From NCBI GenBank assembly GCA_006384855.1, contig VCJN01002889.1, forward strand, positions 1 through 64,000: DNA of 64,000 bases, written 5' to 3'. The stretch comes from Tetraselmis striata. Lineage: Eukaryota; Chlorophyta; Chlorodendrophyceae; Chlorodendrales; Chlorodendraceae. How positions within the stretch are numbered: the first letter of the stretch is position 1; each line of letters begins with the position of its first letter. The position numbers were made by a program, and so were the translations under genes. The notes beneath the pieces are model-generated. The model saw nothing but the letters and a program-made list of their open reading frames with translations, made no database searches and was not told the DNA's origin. Shown here piece by piece: positions 29,548-41,425 of this stretch.

Positions 29548-31374
29548 ATGAGGCGCCAGGAAGACGACGACAGCGGCAGCAGCACTGAGGAGGAGGAGCT
29601 GGAGGGGGCCGTGGACGACTGGGATGACTGGGGAGAGGGCGAAGGTACTTGTTGGAGGGGGGGGGGGGGGGGGGGGATGCTTGCTTGAGCGCCCTAGCCG
29701 TCTGGCCGGTTAGTCGACGCCCTTCACCTTGTCCTAGTGCCCCAGCTAGCTTACGGCAGTGCCGGCCCCGTGCCTGCTTGTTCCGCAGCCGGAGGCGACG
29801 AGGAGATGGGCGAAGAGCGCTGCAAGAGCCTGTTCTGCGAGGATACTTTCGCGTCCGCGGAAGAGGCGTTCGAGCACGACTCGGCCAAGTTCGGCTTCGA
29901 CCTGCGCGCGTTCACGGCGGAGCGGCGGCTGTCCGACTACGAGTGCATAAAATGCGTGAACTTTGTGCGCGCCACAGTGGCCGCCGGCGAGGACCCGCTT
30001 CCTGCACTGCGCAAGACCGAGGGACCGCTGCCCTTCGCGGACGACCGATGGCTGCAGCCAGTTCTCGAGGATGACGGCCTTATGTTCTACGACTTTGAGG
30101 GCGCCGCCCCTTCTGGGGAGACCAGCCAAGCGCCGGCAGGCAGTGCCACGCTGCCGCCAGCCGCAGTCCAGGAGCTTCTAGCTGAGAACCAGATGCTGCG
30201 CGAGTCGCTGGAGAGCCTGCGATGGTCTATCCTTCCAACGGAGCTTCGCCAGGAGGCGGAGCCGGGCTCCTCTGGGACCCCCAAGGAGAGCAAGGCGCGC
30301 GCGAAGAAGGAAGGGAAAGAGCAGTCCGCGGTGGACAAGAGCTACTTCCAGGGCTACGGCTACTTTGACATTCACCAGGAGATGCTGAGTGACAAGCACC
30401 GCACAGAGAGCTACCGGCAGGCGCTGGAGTGCAACCCCTCGGCGGTCGCGGGGAAGCGCGTGCTGGACGTGGGGTGCGGCACCGGCATTCTGTCCATGTT
30501 TGCGGCGCGCGGGGGTGCTGCCACCGCCATCGGGGTGGATGGGAGCGAACGCATCGCGTCCTTTGCGCGAAAGATTGCGGCGCTGAACGGCTTTGGAGGC
30601 GACAGCGAGGAGTCTGCGCGGGTGCAGATCGTGGCGGGGAAGGTGGAGGAGCTGCAGAGCCTAGCGCCCGGCGTGGACAAGGTGGACGTGATCGTCTCCG
30701 AGTGGATGGGCTATGCGCTGCTGTTTGAGTCCATGCTGGACAGCGTCTTCCTGGCGCGCGACAAGTGGCTCAAGCCTGGCGGAGCGATGATGCCCGACAG
30801 GGCGGCTATCCACGTGGCCGCCGGTGGCAAGCGCTCCACGGGCCTGAGCTTTTGGCACGATGTGTACGGCTTCAGCATGGCGCCCATTGCCGAGGAGACC
30901 CACCGCTCAGCATTGCAGGGCGCCATCGTGCGCGTGGTGCCGGCCGGGGACCTGGTCTCTGCTGCAGCTGCCGTCCAGGAATGGGACCTTCTGACCGCAC
31001 ACTCCGAGGATCTCAACTTCACCTCGGAGTTCCGATTGCCGCTTGAGGCTCCGGCGGGCGAGAGCTGCGCGTCCGTTGTCCTGTGGTTTGACACGGAGTT
31101 TTCGAGCCGCGTGTGCCCGGACAAGCCCGTGACGCTGACCACGTCCCCCATGGGCACCCCCACCCACTGGGCCCAGACGGTGCTGCCCCTGCGCGATGCC
31201 ATCCCGCTGGAGGGAGCAGCGGCCATCTGCGGCCGCGTCAGCTTTGCGGCCCGCAAGGGGGAGCTGCGCAGCATCGACATCTCCCTTGAGTGCTGGGCTG
31301 AGCTGGCGGGCGGGCAGCAGGCCGGCAGGCAGTCTCACATCTACAACATGGGCGTCAACCAGGACGGCGAATGA
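29548..31374 (+). CDS. PRMT3: Protein arginine N-methyltransferase 3
   Basis: Type I arginine methyltransferase using S-adenosylmethionine; PRMT3 enzymes modify ribosomal protein uS5 in the cytosol. Exons are 29548-29644 and 29789-31374 (GT-AG intron, phase 1, with a 20-G tract), giving 560 residues. The N-terminus is acidic, as in the family, then CKSLFCEDTFASAEEAFEH marks the PRMT3-specific zinc-finger region. Of the usual C2H2 ligands, the Cys spacing is CX4C and the second His is not at the expected place, so zinc binding may be altered. A KEGKEQSAVDKSYFQGYGYF segment leads into the catalytic core: HQEMLSDKHRTESY, motif I VLDVGCGTGILSMFAA (257 on), the double-E loop SEWMGYALLFESM (E337, E346) and the THW loop (491-493). 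A coiled-coil-like stretch (QELLAENQMLRESLESLRW) lies between finger and core. A TGTAA signal follows the stop by 57 nt. Confidence 0.95.
29657..29676. repeat. Poly-G tract (20 G) in the PRMT3 intron
   Basis: The run starts 12 nt after the donor site, on the coding strand, the opposite polarity to the C tracts in the ENT introns. Confidence 0.95.
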
Positions 31375-31430
31375 GGGCAGCGCGCGAGCCGCAGGTCAGT
31401 TTAGAGGTATCCAGGCCGCCGGGTTTGTGC

Positions 31431-31435
31431 TGTAA
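31431..31435 (+). promoter_or_regulatory. TGTAA polyadenylation signal of PRMT3
   Basis: TGTAA 57 nt after the stop codon, the chlorophyte-type signal, as also seen after ENT. Confidence 0.6.
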
Positions 31436-32674
31436 TCCATTTGGCGCTCAATGCTGCACCCATGGGCAGCCCATTTCTGCCACATGCTGCAATGACGGGG
31501 GCATAAGCGCACCTGGCGGGATGTCCTGAGTAAATCTCCATTCAGATGAATGAGAGAACCTACTAGTGGGGTATGTTGCCGCAGGCAAAGGCTGCGCCCT
31601 GCACATCGGTGCCCCAGCCTCCGCCGAGGTCCTATCAATGAATGCGGCGTACATACTGCCTTTCTTTGACCTTTAACCGACTGCTTCATATGAGTGATTC
31701 GGTCATTGTGGCCGCCAGGGAGCAAAAGTACGGCTGCAGCCACGGACTCAACCCAACATCTTGCCCCCCCCCCCCCCCCCTGGCCCTCCCTGCGGCAACG
31801 TTTGGCGTGCCTGGGTGGGGGCCAAAGTCTAGTGCATGTCCCTGAGCGAGCGGCGCTGCCGGTTCGCACCGTCGTTTGAACCCGGCGCGGCGGCAGCGCC
31901 CCCTTCCTCGGCAAAGATGCCCTGAGGTGTGGAGCTGCCGAACTGCAACGTGCGGCGTCCCGAATGGACGACTTGTTGCGCTGCATGTCATTGCTGGTCC
32001 CAAACACTATGACCAATCCATTGCGTATAGTGGTGGAATGGGACGCCACCGCTGACCCGATGGCTTCTCTGATGGATCATAAACCATGTATACAGCACCG
32101 CCCGTTTCTCCCGCAGTTATGCAGCACCAAATAGATTTTGAGGAGGTGCAGGGAAAAGATCGACAGTCCCATAGGAAATATTCTTCAAAGGCCACCCCGG
32201 GGCAGCTTCATGCAGAGCGGCACGAATCATTGCAATACAGTAATTACATGGCAGTCACAGCGCTAGCCACACTCTGGCGGCCAGAGGAATATAATTGGAT
32301 GAATGGGGTTGCTGCCAGACTGTCATGGATCACTAGAATCACGGGCCTATGCCATGCACGTATCACTAGACTGGAGGAGCAGGACGAGCCTGCCCCAGGG
32401 GCATTGCCATCCACTGATGTGCCTGCGTTCCAGCGACTCGGTGGATCTCACATCTGCTCTTCCAATCACGACGTACGAGACGAGCTACCCAGTAGCTCAT
32501 GGGATACCAGTCCCTCTGCGATTATTTCTGTCACACATAGATAGATGAATCAGCGCATATATATTTAACCGAAGGCCGGTAAATATAGTATACATCATTG
32601 GCTGCTGGCGCCGCGTGTCAATCACGCGGCGGACGGGTCATCGTTGTCCAAGCGGGGGCGAGCGGCGGGAGCGC
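31436..32674. other. Region between convergent PRMT3 and cyclin genes
   Basis: No gene supported. A C15-type tract occurs at about 31766-31780. The 152-codon ORF at 32086-32544 has no recognisable features and is not called. The stretch should contain both 3' ends. Confidence 0.5.
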
Positions 32675-34339
32675 TCACGGCTGAAAATCAGTGCCAGCCA
32701 AGTCTGCAGGCCGAATGTCGGCCACTTCACCCATGGAGGGCGCCTCGTACTTGCTTCTCATGGACTCCCCTATCATGCTGTTGTCGGACTGAAACCACAC
32801 CTTCACGTGCCAGCAGTGGAGCACCTGAACGGCAGGCACGATGCCCAGCGCACAGTTTGACTCCAGGAACTCGAGGTCGGCCTCAGGCAACTTCTTCCCA
32901 AGACACAGGGCTGCAAGGTTGATGGCGGCAGCTGCGCGCGTAGACGGCTTGTACGCCAGAATGCTGTAGTCCAAGAGGCTGAGCTCCACGAGATATTCCG
33001 CAAGGACCAGAACACGTCGATCCAGCTGGAGCACCTTGTTCAAGGTCATGAGCCAAGTCCAGGGCGTGGCCGTCTCCATGCGCCACTCCAGCACCATCGA
33101 CACCTGCTTTGCCTGGTCAGCCAGCTCTTTCACGCTGAAGGAGTTAGCAGCGACTTCGACGAACTCGGCGGCGGGAAGAACGTCGGTTTCCTCGTACTTT
33201 GCTGCCAGCCAAAGGCAGGCGGTGCCTACCAGCTGCAGCTCGTTGCGGCAGGTCCGCGGGACAGCTGCGAGATAACGGTCCACCAGCGAGACACCCAGGA
33301 AGAGCGTCTCCGTGCGCAGGCTGAATTCCGAGGTCACCTCAGCCAGCCAGTCGATCAGCTTGGTGCGCATATGATCAGCGATGTGCAAGTCGGGAGGGCC
33401 GACGCTGGGCAGGAAGTTAAAGCCGGGCGAAAGATCGTCCTCGAGCCTTTGCAGGTATCTGCAAGGGCAGGATAGGGGGGTCAGAAACTGGCGTGGAAGG
33501 CGTAGGCAGGACTGGAAGAGAGAGGAGGCAAAGCCGGCCTCGCATGGGTACGGCGCGCGCGCGGACAGGGGGGATATTAGGGCAAAACACGTATCGGGCA
33601 TGCACGGACACCAGCGCCAGGTTCTGATAACCCGCCGGGAGCCGCACCGAAAATAATACTCGTCGAGTCCAGAGAGCTTGTGGCCTGGCACCGCCTCATC
33701 GCAGTGCCTATGCAGTTTCCAGTCATCAAGATTGGTGGGTCTGCTGCAGCCGCTTGGACTGTCGGCTGGGGCGCCGTCAAGGGAAACGCGCTGCACAGGG
33801 GGAGGGGGGGGGGGGTGAGGGGGCGTCAGCTTGGCCGGATAGAAGAGTCAGGTAGCGGCCCAGCGGCCCACAGCAGCTCTTGCACCGGCAACGCGGCAGC
33901 AGCAGCAGCAACAACAGATACTGTAGCCTATCTATGGGATTCCGCCGACAAAGTATGGCCGGACGCCCACCTGCGTGCTGGCTTCGGAGCACGGCGACGC
34001 CTCGCTGGACACCGTCTCCGGGACGCCGCTTAGGCAGCAGCGAGAGCTGCGCACTGCCTGCGCCCGCCGACCGCAGTCGCTGCGCGAGTCATCGTCCTCC
34101 AGCGCCGCTGCGGAGCGTTTCCTCAGGCGGGATACCCCAAATGGGCGTGCCACGGCGGAGTGAACAGCCGAGGAGGCGGGCGGCGCCGTCCTTGCTTTGG
34201 CTGGCCCCGGCTTGCCCATCGATGCGATCAGCGGTCCGGGCACGTTAAGGTCGGCGGCTTCGAAGGGGGGGCGGGATGCAGAAACAGTGTCGAACAGCTG
34301 CTGAGACTCCTCGGTACATACCAGCGAGAACATCTCCAT
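32675..34339 (-). CDS. A/B-type cyclin (three exons)
   Basis: Regulatory subunit of a cell-cycle CDK. Minus-strand exons are 34339-33971, 33790-33648 and 33458-32675 with GT-AG introns (phases 0 and 2). The sum is 1296 nt, or 431 residues. The cyclin box begins after YLQRLEDDLSPG with MRTKLIDWLAEVTSEFSLR (from M201), continues ETLFLGVSLVDRYL and reaches the CDK-contact motif LAAKYEE (K258). The second fold contains SILAYKPSTRAAAAINLA, typical of A and B cyclins. The start is the first of two close Met codons (MEMFSLVC); the frame is open upstream, so a longer N-terminus is possible. By eye the Glu that normally pairs with the KYEE Lys is not conserved. No clear RxxL...N destruction box or KEN box is seen in the 170-residue N-terminus, so A versus B cannot be settled. 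Intron 1 holds a C-rich pyrimidine tract before its acceptor. Confidence 0.92.
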
Positions 34340-34929
34340 ATTTACTGCCACGGCGTAGGAGTGCGGGTGGAGTGGCACGAAGTTGCGCCTTCTAGTAGTA
34401 GACCGTGGGCATCCGGCCACGATGGATAGCTCCGATCTTATTCGTAACGCTTCAGCGTGACACTGTGCTGTTATTACGGGCACAGTACACCAAAGGGTAG
34501 GATAGGCACAGTCTCGGCCGCTGCTGTGGTGCGACGAGGACAGGCCGCCCGCAGTCTTTCGTCGAAGGACATCCACACAGCAGTGGTTGCAGTGTACACA
34601 ACTGCTGCGAGTTCTCTGCCCTGAGGCGTGTGCGGAGGTGCAGATGACGAATAAAAAGCTTGGCGGTGGAGGAGCGGTGTACCGCCGACTGATATGAGTG
34701 CTGCGACGGTACGGGTGGTAACAAGGGCAACTACAGTTTATGGGCGGCGGGCGGTCGCCAACCCCCGCCCGTGCCTAACGCGCGCGGTACCTGTAGAATA
34801 TTTACCGCTGTACTGTAGTACCCAATACTCGTTCTGATGGTGCGCGGCGTTGGTACTAATACTGATAGCGACTTCAGCAGGTCGTCGCGGGTCGCCGTCG
34901 TAATTAGCCAGTAGAAAGAGGACGATGAT
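34340..34929. other. Upstream region of the cyclin gene
   Basis: Presumed cyclin promoter on the minus strand; no TATA element is evident. No other gene is seen. The stretch ends in GTAGAAAGAGGACGAT (34914-34929), a likely target-site duplication of the adjacent mobile repeat. Confidence 0.5.
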
Positions 34930-35365
34930 ACAGGTAGTGATTACATCATGTGCTGGACGCAACATTCAAGAAATCCACACAGAAATCCAGAAGGAAATCC
35001 AGCTTCGGGCCAACAGAGGCGGGAACCGCCATGGTAGCCACCGACCAGGCATCGCCACCAGCCAGCCGCCGCTCCACGCAGTAGGGACGCTCTCCCCAGC
35101 ACACTATCCCGGGCCACTCCAATAGCGGCACTAGGCCGAATGTAATGTGAAGGCGCCGACATGAAAGGAGCTTCGAAGTTGAGGTCTCGCAGCAAGGAGC
35201 GGAAGTGGGGGGTCCAACCCAGAACGGGGCGCCACGGGCGTGCAACTGACGCAGGCCACCCAACGCTAGATGCGCCGCCAGCTCGGTCGCGTCCTTTTTA
35301 CATTGCGGGTTTTATGTGGGTGTGCGCATGAGTGTGTATGGATGAGTATGTGGGTGGCGGTGGGT

Positions 35366-35383
35366 GGGGGGGGGGGGGGGGGG
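35366..35383. repeat. Poly-G tract (18 G)
   Basis: Uninterrupted G run within the insertion of mobile repeat copy 2. Confidence 0.95.
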
Positions 35384-35791
35384 CATTGGGGAGGGGGGTT
35401 AAGCGAATGTCACAGTTAGGGTGGCAGCGGCCACTCGGGCTCGTCGAGTCTTTGAATGCCATCAAGGGTTGAACATGCGGCATGTGTTCCGAGACTGAGG
35501 TACACGGGCCTCTGGCATGCGCCGTTCTTGCCGCCAGGGTGGGTGCTTGCCGACTGGGCGCGTCCCGGTGGCCAAAAGCATCGGCGGTGGGCGCCTTCCG
35601 CACGGAGCTTTTTGTGCAATGCAAAATACAAAATTCACCAAATCTGCCAGGTGTTGATGTTTTGCGCTGTCAAACATATCCCTGCAAGAATTGCCGCGCA
35701 TGTCCCGTACTCGGTAGACAACACCCCACTACAGCAGCGGAGCTGCGCTATGTTACTCCTAGCAATATCAGCGAGGGCCCTCACCCAAGGA

Positions 35792-36125
35792 TCAGCACTG
35801 CCACCCTACAGTCTCCGAGAATTGCAGCAAGTCCCCGCATGTGCAGTTGCAAAGCACCACACCGCTAGTGCCGGCGGCTGACGGCAGCATCGGCCGAACT
35901 TGCGTGCCAAGGGCACTGGTCAGGGCGACCAGCGCCATCCGTTTGTCCATCTTCTTCATCTTGGGCCGCATATCCTGTGAGGGCACACACATATCAGCCA
36001 CGCCCCTTGCGGCATGAACTACGGGCGGGCAGGAACAACTCTGTAAAAGATCAGTAAGCTTCAGGGTTCCGACATACTCCCAAAAGTCTTTGACTACCCC
36101 CAGCAAGATTGCACCAAACTGGCCT
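35792..36125 (-). pseudogene. Possible captured coding fragment inside mobile repeat copy 2
   Basis: The minus-strand frame entered from the repeat reads VNFVGQFGAILLGVVKDFWE, then SQDMRPKMKKMDKRMALVAL and SALGTQVRP, and ends after DLLQFSETVGWQC. It is less biased than the surrounding repeat and contains acceptor-like TTTTACAG and CCTCACAG sites. The KRMALVALTSALG part faintly recalls ribosomal protein uL4, but this is too weak to name. It may be a host gene fragment carried by the element or a fortuitous ORF. Confidence 0.25.
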
Positions 36126-36945
36126 ACAAAATTCACCAAACGTAGAACGCCTTCCCCAACACAACATCCCGGGCCACTCCAATAGCGGCGCTGAGCCGAA
36201 TGTGATGTGGAGGCGCCAACAGGACAGGAAGGGAGAAAGTGCTCAACGAGTAGGGAATGCAGAGCCGACCGGGCCAGCAACGACGTAAGACGCCGGTGTC
36301 CAGCGCGCTTTGTTCCGCCGAGCGCCAGATCCGCCGCAAGCTCGGTCGCGTCCCCTTCCGCCGAACGTAGAACTCTCTTCCCATCACAACATCCCGGGCC
36401 ACTCCAATAGCGGCACTAGGCCGAATGTGATGTGGAGGCGCCGACAGGTTAGGAAGGGAGAGGGTGCTCAAAGAACAGCGAACATGGACTTCACTGGACC
36501 AGCAACGACGTAAGACGCCGGTGTCCAGCGCACGTTGTTCCGCCCAGCGCTAGATCCGCCGCCAGCTCGGTCGCGTCCCCTTCCGCCGAACATAGAACTC
36601 CCTTCCCAGCACGACATCCCGGGCCACTCCAATGGCGGCACTAGGCCGAATGTGATGTGGAGGCGCCGACAGGACAGGAAGCAAGGGAGAGGGTGCTCAG
36701 AGAACAGCGAACGGGGACTTGACCGGACCAGCAACGACATAAGACGCCGGTGTCCAGCTCACACTGCTCCTCCGCATCAGTGGCAACACGGGCGGGGCCA
36801 AGGCTACCAAGGCGCCACCCGTGCACGATCCCCGCCCCCATCCCCAGCCGGGGGTGGAGGCGGAGGAAGGGCCCGCGATTCCGAGGGCCGAGGACGGTCG
36901 TCGGGCCCGCCCAGGCGGCGGTGGGTGGGAACTGCTAAGTGGTAG

Positions 36946-38520
36946 AAAGAGGATGATAGTGGTACGAGTACATGTACTGCTGGTAGCTAGGATCCTACCG
37001 CAGCAGCAGCAGTCGCTCATCGCTATATGTGACGATAGCTACCGCACTAATCAGCCACTATCTCGGAAACTACAGCATCAGTAGGTACTGGTACGGTCTG
37101 ACGACGGTAGTGAACGAGCATACATCAAGTAGTAGTCGCTAGGGCGAGTGTATGATACTAGCGAGTGACCCTTAGCGACTAGGAGTTAGCGACTAGCGAG
37201 TAGCGACAAATATAAAGGTAAGGATTACATATATATTATGTGATTTCGTGTGCTAGCTGCAACTTTCAAGAAATCCATATACATCCCTCCACATAAGTCC
37301 GGGTTTTGCATTATCGATCGCAAAGCGCATGCATGGGCGAGGATGACGCCGGCTGCATGTGCATACATGCTAACTACAGTGGGAATAGTTCGGGCGAACG
37401 CCTATTGTGCGCTTTATACCCACCCGCGCGACAACACGACCATTTGTGGGCGCCCTTTAGAAAACGCGAAATCAGTGCATGATGCGTTGGCGCCGGAAAA
37501 TTGTGGGTTGCGCCAACCGTCCAAACCTATGAAAATAGCGGCACTCGTCGCACCAAACTCGGTGAATACGGCCCTTGGCATAAGCTGCACACACTGTGCG
37601 TGTAGGCCACTGAAAGCATATCGCTATAGGCACGACGTGACACCCCAACGACAAGTTGGCCACTGTGGGGAGCAGTTTTGGGGTGAAAATGCTGCTGTTT
37701 CTGTGGCGAACGCACGTAGGAGAGGCGCGTGGTGGAATGCCAGTTGCACCGTTTCGTGGGCGGGGTGGCGCGATAGAGGCTTGGACTTTGGTTAATATGA
37801 AATTCCTTGAAAACTATTGTGGAAAATGGCATTTTGGCTGGTAGATGTGTGTATCGCTAGGAGGCGGCACATGCCAAGTGTTGGTGGTCCGTGGTCATTC
37901 ACACACATAACGTTCTCGCACAGCCGAGTATGGGGCTAAGACACGCACTTGGCGCAAAGCCACGCGCCCGACATGGGTGGGCACATACATGAGGCAGTGA
38001 GGGGCAACTTGGATGATCATCTTTGGGGATTTTTCCGGGGCCCCAAAAATCGAATTTTGATTTTAGAAGAATAATCTCGACGCGAATTCGAACGAGCAAT
38101 TGCGTGGTATTTTTAAAACAATTTTCTGAGCAAACCCTGAGAAGTTATAGCGTTTTAAAGCCAAGGGGTGTTGCTCAGCGTGGCCGACACTGATGCCATG
38201 CCAGTATCGCAACGCGACATGTACTAGCTGCCGCCCACACGGCGGCATCTCAGCCAAATGCACCCGAGCCCCTCGCCAATGTGTTCCTCACGCGTTTATG
38301 GCCATCCCGCCGTTTGGTTGTCTATTTACGCGCGTCGGCGTGTGCGTGATACCGACCCTGGTTTTGGTTCTGTTGCAGGCGACGCCCAGCCCCGCACCAA
38401 GTGCAGCGTGACACCCTAGTCAAAGGTCTTTAAGCTTCGGTTTGAGCCACTTGTCATGCAGGTTTTATAAAACCCTCTGATATTTCAGGGTTTCATCTCA
38501 TATACCCTACGTTCAGGTAC
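36946..38520. other. Intergenic, no recognisable gene
   Basis: A cluster of short GCGACTAG-type repeats lies at about 37135-37205. A 181-codon ORF at 37250-37795 (+) has several Cys and Trp residues but no recognised motif, and is not called as a gene. The stretch 38030-38170 is AT-rich. Confidence 0.4.
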
Positions 38521-38565
38521 CCTAGACTTCTGAATTCTTGAGACTGCCGAAAAGGGACCCCAAAC

Positions 38566-39240
38566 TTCTGTGCATGGGTGTAGAAATCCATACAGAAATC
38601 CGGCTACGGGCCACCAGAGGCGGAAAGCGCCCTGGCAGCCACAGACCAGGCATCGCCACCCGCCACCCGCCGCTCCACGTAGTAGGGACGCCCTCCCCAA
38701 CACACAATTCCGGGCCATTCCAATATGTATCGGCAGTAGGCCGAATGTGAGGTGGAGGTGCCGACAGGAAAAGAGCTGCGAAGAGGTCTCGCAGCAAGGA
38801 GCGGAAGGGGGGGGGGGGGGGGTGCCAACCCAGGACGGGGCGCCGCGTTTGAGTAGCCGACGCGGGCCTCCCAGCGCGATATCTGCCGCCATCTCGGTCG
38901 CGTCCCCTTCCGCCGAACGTAAACCTCCCTCCCCAACACAACATCCCGGGCCACTCCAATAGCGGCACTAGGCTGAATGTGAGGTGGAGGCGCCGACATG
39001 ATAGTAAGGGAGAGGGTGCTCAACGAACAACGAACGTGGAGTTGACTGGACCAGCAACGACATACGACGCCGATGTCCAGCTCGCACTGCTCCTCCGGCA
39101 CTGGCAGCACGGGCGGGGCCAGGGCTACCAAGATGCCACCCATGCACGAGCCCCGCCCCCAACATCCCAAGCCGAGGGCGGAGGCGGAGGGAGGGCTCGC
39201 GATTCAGAGGGCCAAAGATGTTTGTCGAGTCCACCCAGTC
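38566..39240 (-). repeat. Partial third copy of the 225-bp-unit family
   Basis: The minus strand shows the same GC-rich start (near 39100-39230), one to two diverged units and the GGATTTCTGTATGGATTTCT 3' stretch, but lacks the terminal TGTAA part. It holds a 16-G tract at 38807-38822. No duplication of the target site was found, so it is probably truncated. Confidence 0.6.
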
Positions 39241-39899
39241 AGCGAGAGGGTGCGGGGAGCTTACTATATGCGATCATATGGGGACATGCAGGATGGAGAT
39301 AGTCGACTTCTCACTTCTCACTCCGCTTTTTCCCTGTGTAGTTAAGCGCCCTTAGTACCCGCGACACCGCCCTCTGCGCCGAGTCGACCTCCCGCTAGCC
39401 CGCCACCGGTCGCCAGCCCCCAACGCCAGCCATACAGCCATCCATCCGGTCGTCAGCACCCCCACGGCCCTCCCTCGGGACTAGCCGCGCAACTTCGGGG
39501 GCTCACCGGTCGTCGTGATTTCGTGTGGCGGTGAGGATCCCGCGATTGATCGCGCGGTTAGGAGACTAATCGACTAATTGCCGGCGTCGAGCCCCCCCCC
39601 CCCCCCCCCCCCCCCCACCACCACCGCCAAGCGGGCCAGCTCGAGCAGGACATGCCACGAAAAGACATAATAGGACAGGGCGCCACGAGGTCAAGCAGTC
39701 ATGAGTCCTAGTGCATCCCGGCCCCGCTCCTCATGCAAGATTGCCCCCACCCGCCCGCCCGCCCGCCCGGCCGTGGTCAACCCGGCAACCCTTAGCCCCA
39801 TCGCGTACAATCTAGTCCATAATCCGCCCCCGTGCTGTCGGCCTTGTCCGGCCGGCGACTCGGGAATCCGTTATCCGTATACCTCGCGAAAGGGGATGT
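39241..39899. other. Simple-sequence-rich stretch
   Basis: Contains a 25-C tract at 39592-39616, (CCA)n and (CCCG)n runs near 39620 and 39750. No gene seen. Confidence 0.5.
39592..39616. repeat. Poly-C tract (25 C)
   Basis: Uninterrupted C run followed by ACCACCACC. Confidence 0.95.
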
Positions 39900-40380
39900 T
39901 TGCTAGGACCCTGCCGCATTACCGAGCTTTCCCGCCTGGCAAAACATAACAGTAGTTCCGGTAGGATTCGCCCCAATATGGGCAGCCGCGCGCCACCAGG
40001 TGCAGCCGTCATAGTGACGGGGGTTCGCCCCTTGATGGTTGGGCACCTAGTTGGGGACGCTGGGGCGTGCCTGCGTCGTGTGTGTTGTTGGGGGGACCCT
40101 CCGCCACTACCTGCCTTTTGGAACCGCGTCGATCGGGCGTTCAATGGCCGGCCCTCGGCCATTCCGAAGATCGATCGCGTGCTGCAACGGGATGGGCTAG
40201 TGCGCTTCGATGTGTATTATACCCAAGGGCAGGGTGCGCATGTCCGCGAGCGTTTACAACGTTTTGCAGGCCGGTGGGGTTGGCGGTACTTGCGGGGACA
40301 CCACTCGTACCGGGATCGCCACGCCGCCCGCCCTCCCCCTCCTCTCCACGCACCCGCCCTCGCTCTTCTCCTTCCCTCCC

Positions 40381-40500
40381 ATGCCCGCCCACTTGTGCGT
40401 TGCGACACTAAACATGAATGGGCTGTTATGTAAGGTGTAAGAAGTTGGCGCGCTGCTGATTGAGGGATCCGTAAATGTTTTGCTCGTTCAAGAGACCACG
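40381..40500 (+). pseudogene. Endonuclease (APE-type) remnant of the LINE
   Basis: The frame from the Met at 40381 gives VATLNMNGLL, the usual start of the endonuclease fold. After an in-frame stop it continues EVGALLIEGSVNVLLVQETT, matching the conserved 'QET' strand with the catalytic Glu. Downstream similarity is lost quickly. Confidence 0.6.
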
Positions 40501-41392
40501 GCCACATAACTTCCCGCGGTAACCCGTACGATACTGCGAAAAGGCAGTGCCCGAATTTAAGATCCGATATGCGGTTTGCGCCGTTGGTACAATATGCACC
40601 TGCGGCGGCGCGACTCGCCCATCGCGCGGCCCATTGCTCATGCTCCAGCCTCTAGCAAGCCCACGACTGTCAACCACTGACACCGCGACCGTCCGTCGTA
40701 GCGCCAGCAGTACCTATTTATGCGGCTATGGTAGGCAGGTCGCGCGCGACCGCTACGGCGCGTGAGCGGCGTGCTTCGGGATCTGAGTGGCGACCTCGCA
40801 CCAACCGATCTTAGCGCCGCCCCCACCATAAACTTCGCACCGATGGCACATGCTCGATTTGACGAGCTAGGGAATAACGTACAATGTTTTGGCCTTCTCT
40901 GTTGACTGAGTTGCCTTTCTACCCCAGCGTTTTTTCCTTAAAGGCGCATGGTGACAACAAAACGCAAATCCATGATAGCGGTGGTCAATCGGGCGGCAGT
41001 CGCGAGGGTGGACCTCTTGGCCGCCGTCTCGGGAGATACTCGTGCCCCGAGCCAGCCATGATCGCCTTGTGTCCTCCAATGGGGCATCAAAAGGTAGGGC
41101 TACTGGGTGGGTGGGAGCTGGTGGGCTGGCCGAGGGTGTGCTAGTGGATGCGTGATTCGCCGCCCGCAGTGCCGGGCGCGTACTTCGGACGTCGACGCGG
41201 ATCCCGCAGCGCAGGGGCGCGGCGCGCGGACAGATTATTCGTACCGTAGTCGGATCGCGAAATGTTGTACGGGAAGAGTTGTGGGAAATAGCGACCGACA
41301 TGAGAGTGCGTTTTAATGGGTACTCTAACTACTATTCGTTCGGTGACCGCGTTGCATCGGAACGTCCGGTCGCCGTACCGGGCGCGGGCTGT

Positions 41393-41397
<5 letters not shown>

Positions 41398-41424
<27 letters not shown>

Positions 41425-41425
41425 C
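41398..41425. repeat. Poly-C tract (28 C)
   Basis: Uninterrupted C run that breaks the LINE relic. Confidence 0.95.

Larger units (their letters stand above)
34930..36941 (-). mobile_element. Mobile repeat of the 225-bp-unit family, copy 2 (inverse, with insertion)
   Basis: On the minus strand this copy follows the element at 15112-16287 from its GC-rich 5' end (CCGACGACCGTCCTCGG at about 36900) through units spaced 225 and 229 bp (marks at 36295, 36520, 36749) to the same 3' end (GGATTTCTTGAATGTTGCGT, then a TGTAATCA element near 34940). About 830 bp (roughly 35292-36125) without similarity to copy 1 interrupt it. The flanks GTAGAAAGAGGACGAT (34914) and GTAGAAAGAGGATGAT (36942) differ at one base and look like a 16-bp target-site duplication. 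Confidence 0.7.

Noticed and set aside
35792..36125. Ribosomal protein uL4 exon
   Set aside because: Only a short KR-A-SAL-like similarity by eye; the rest does not fit. Left as an unassigned fragment.
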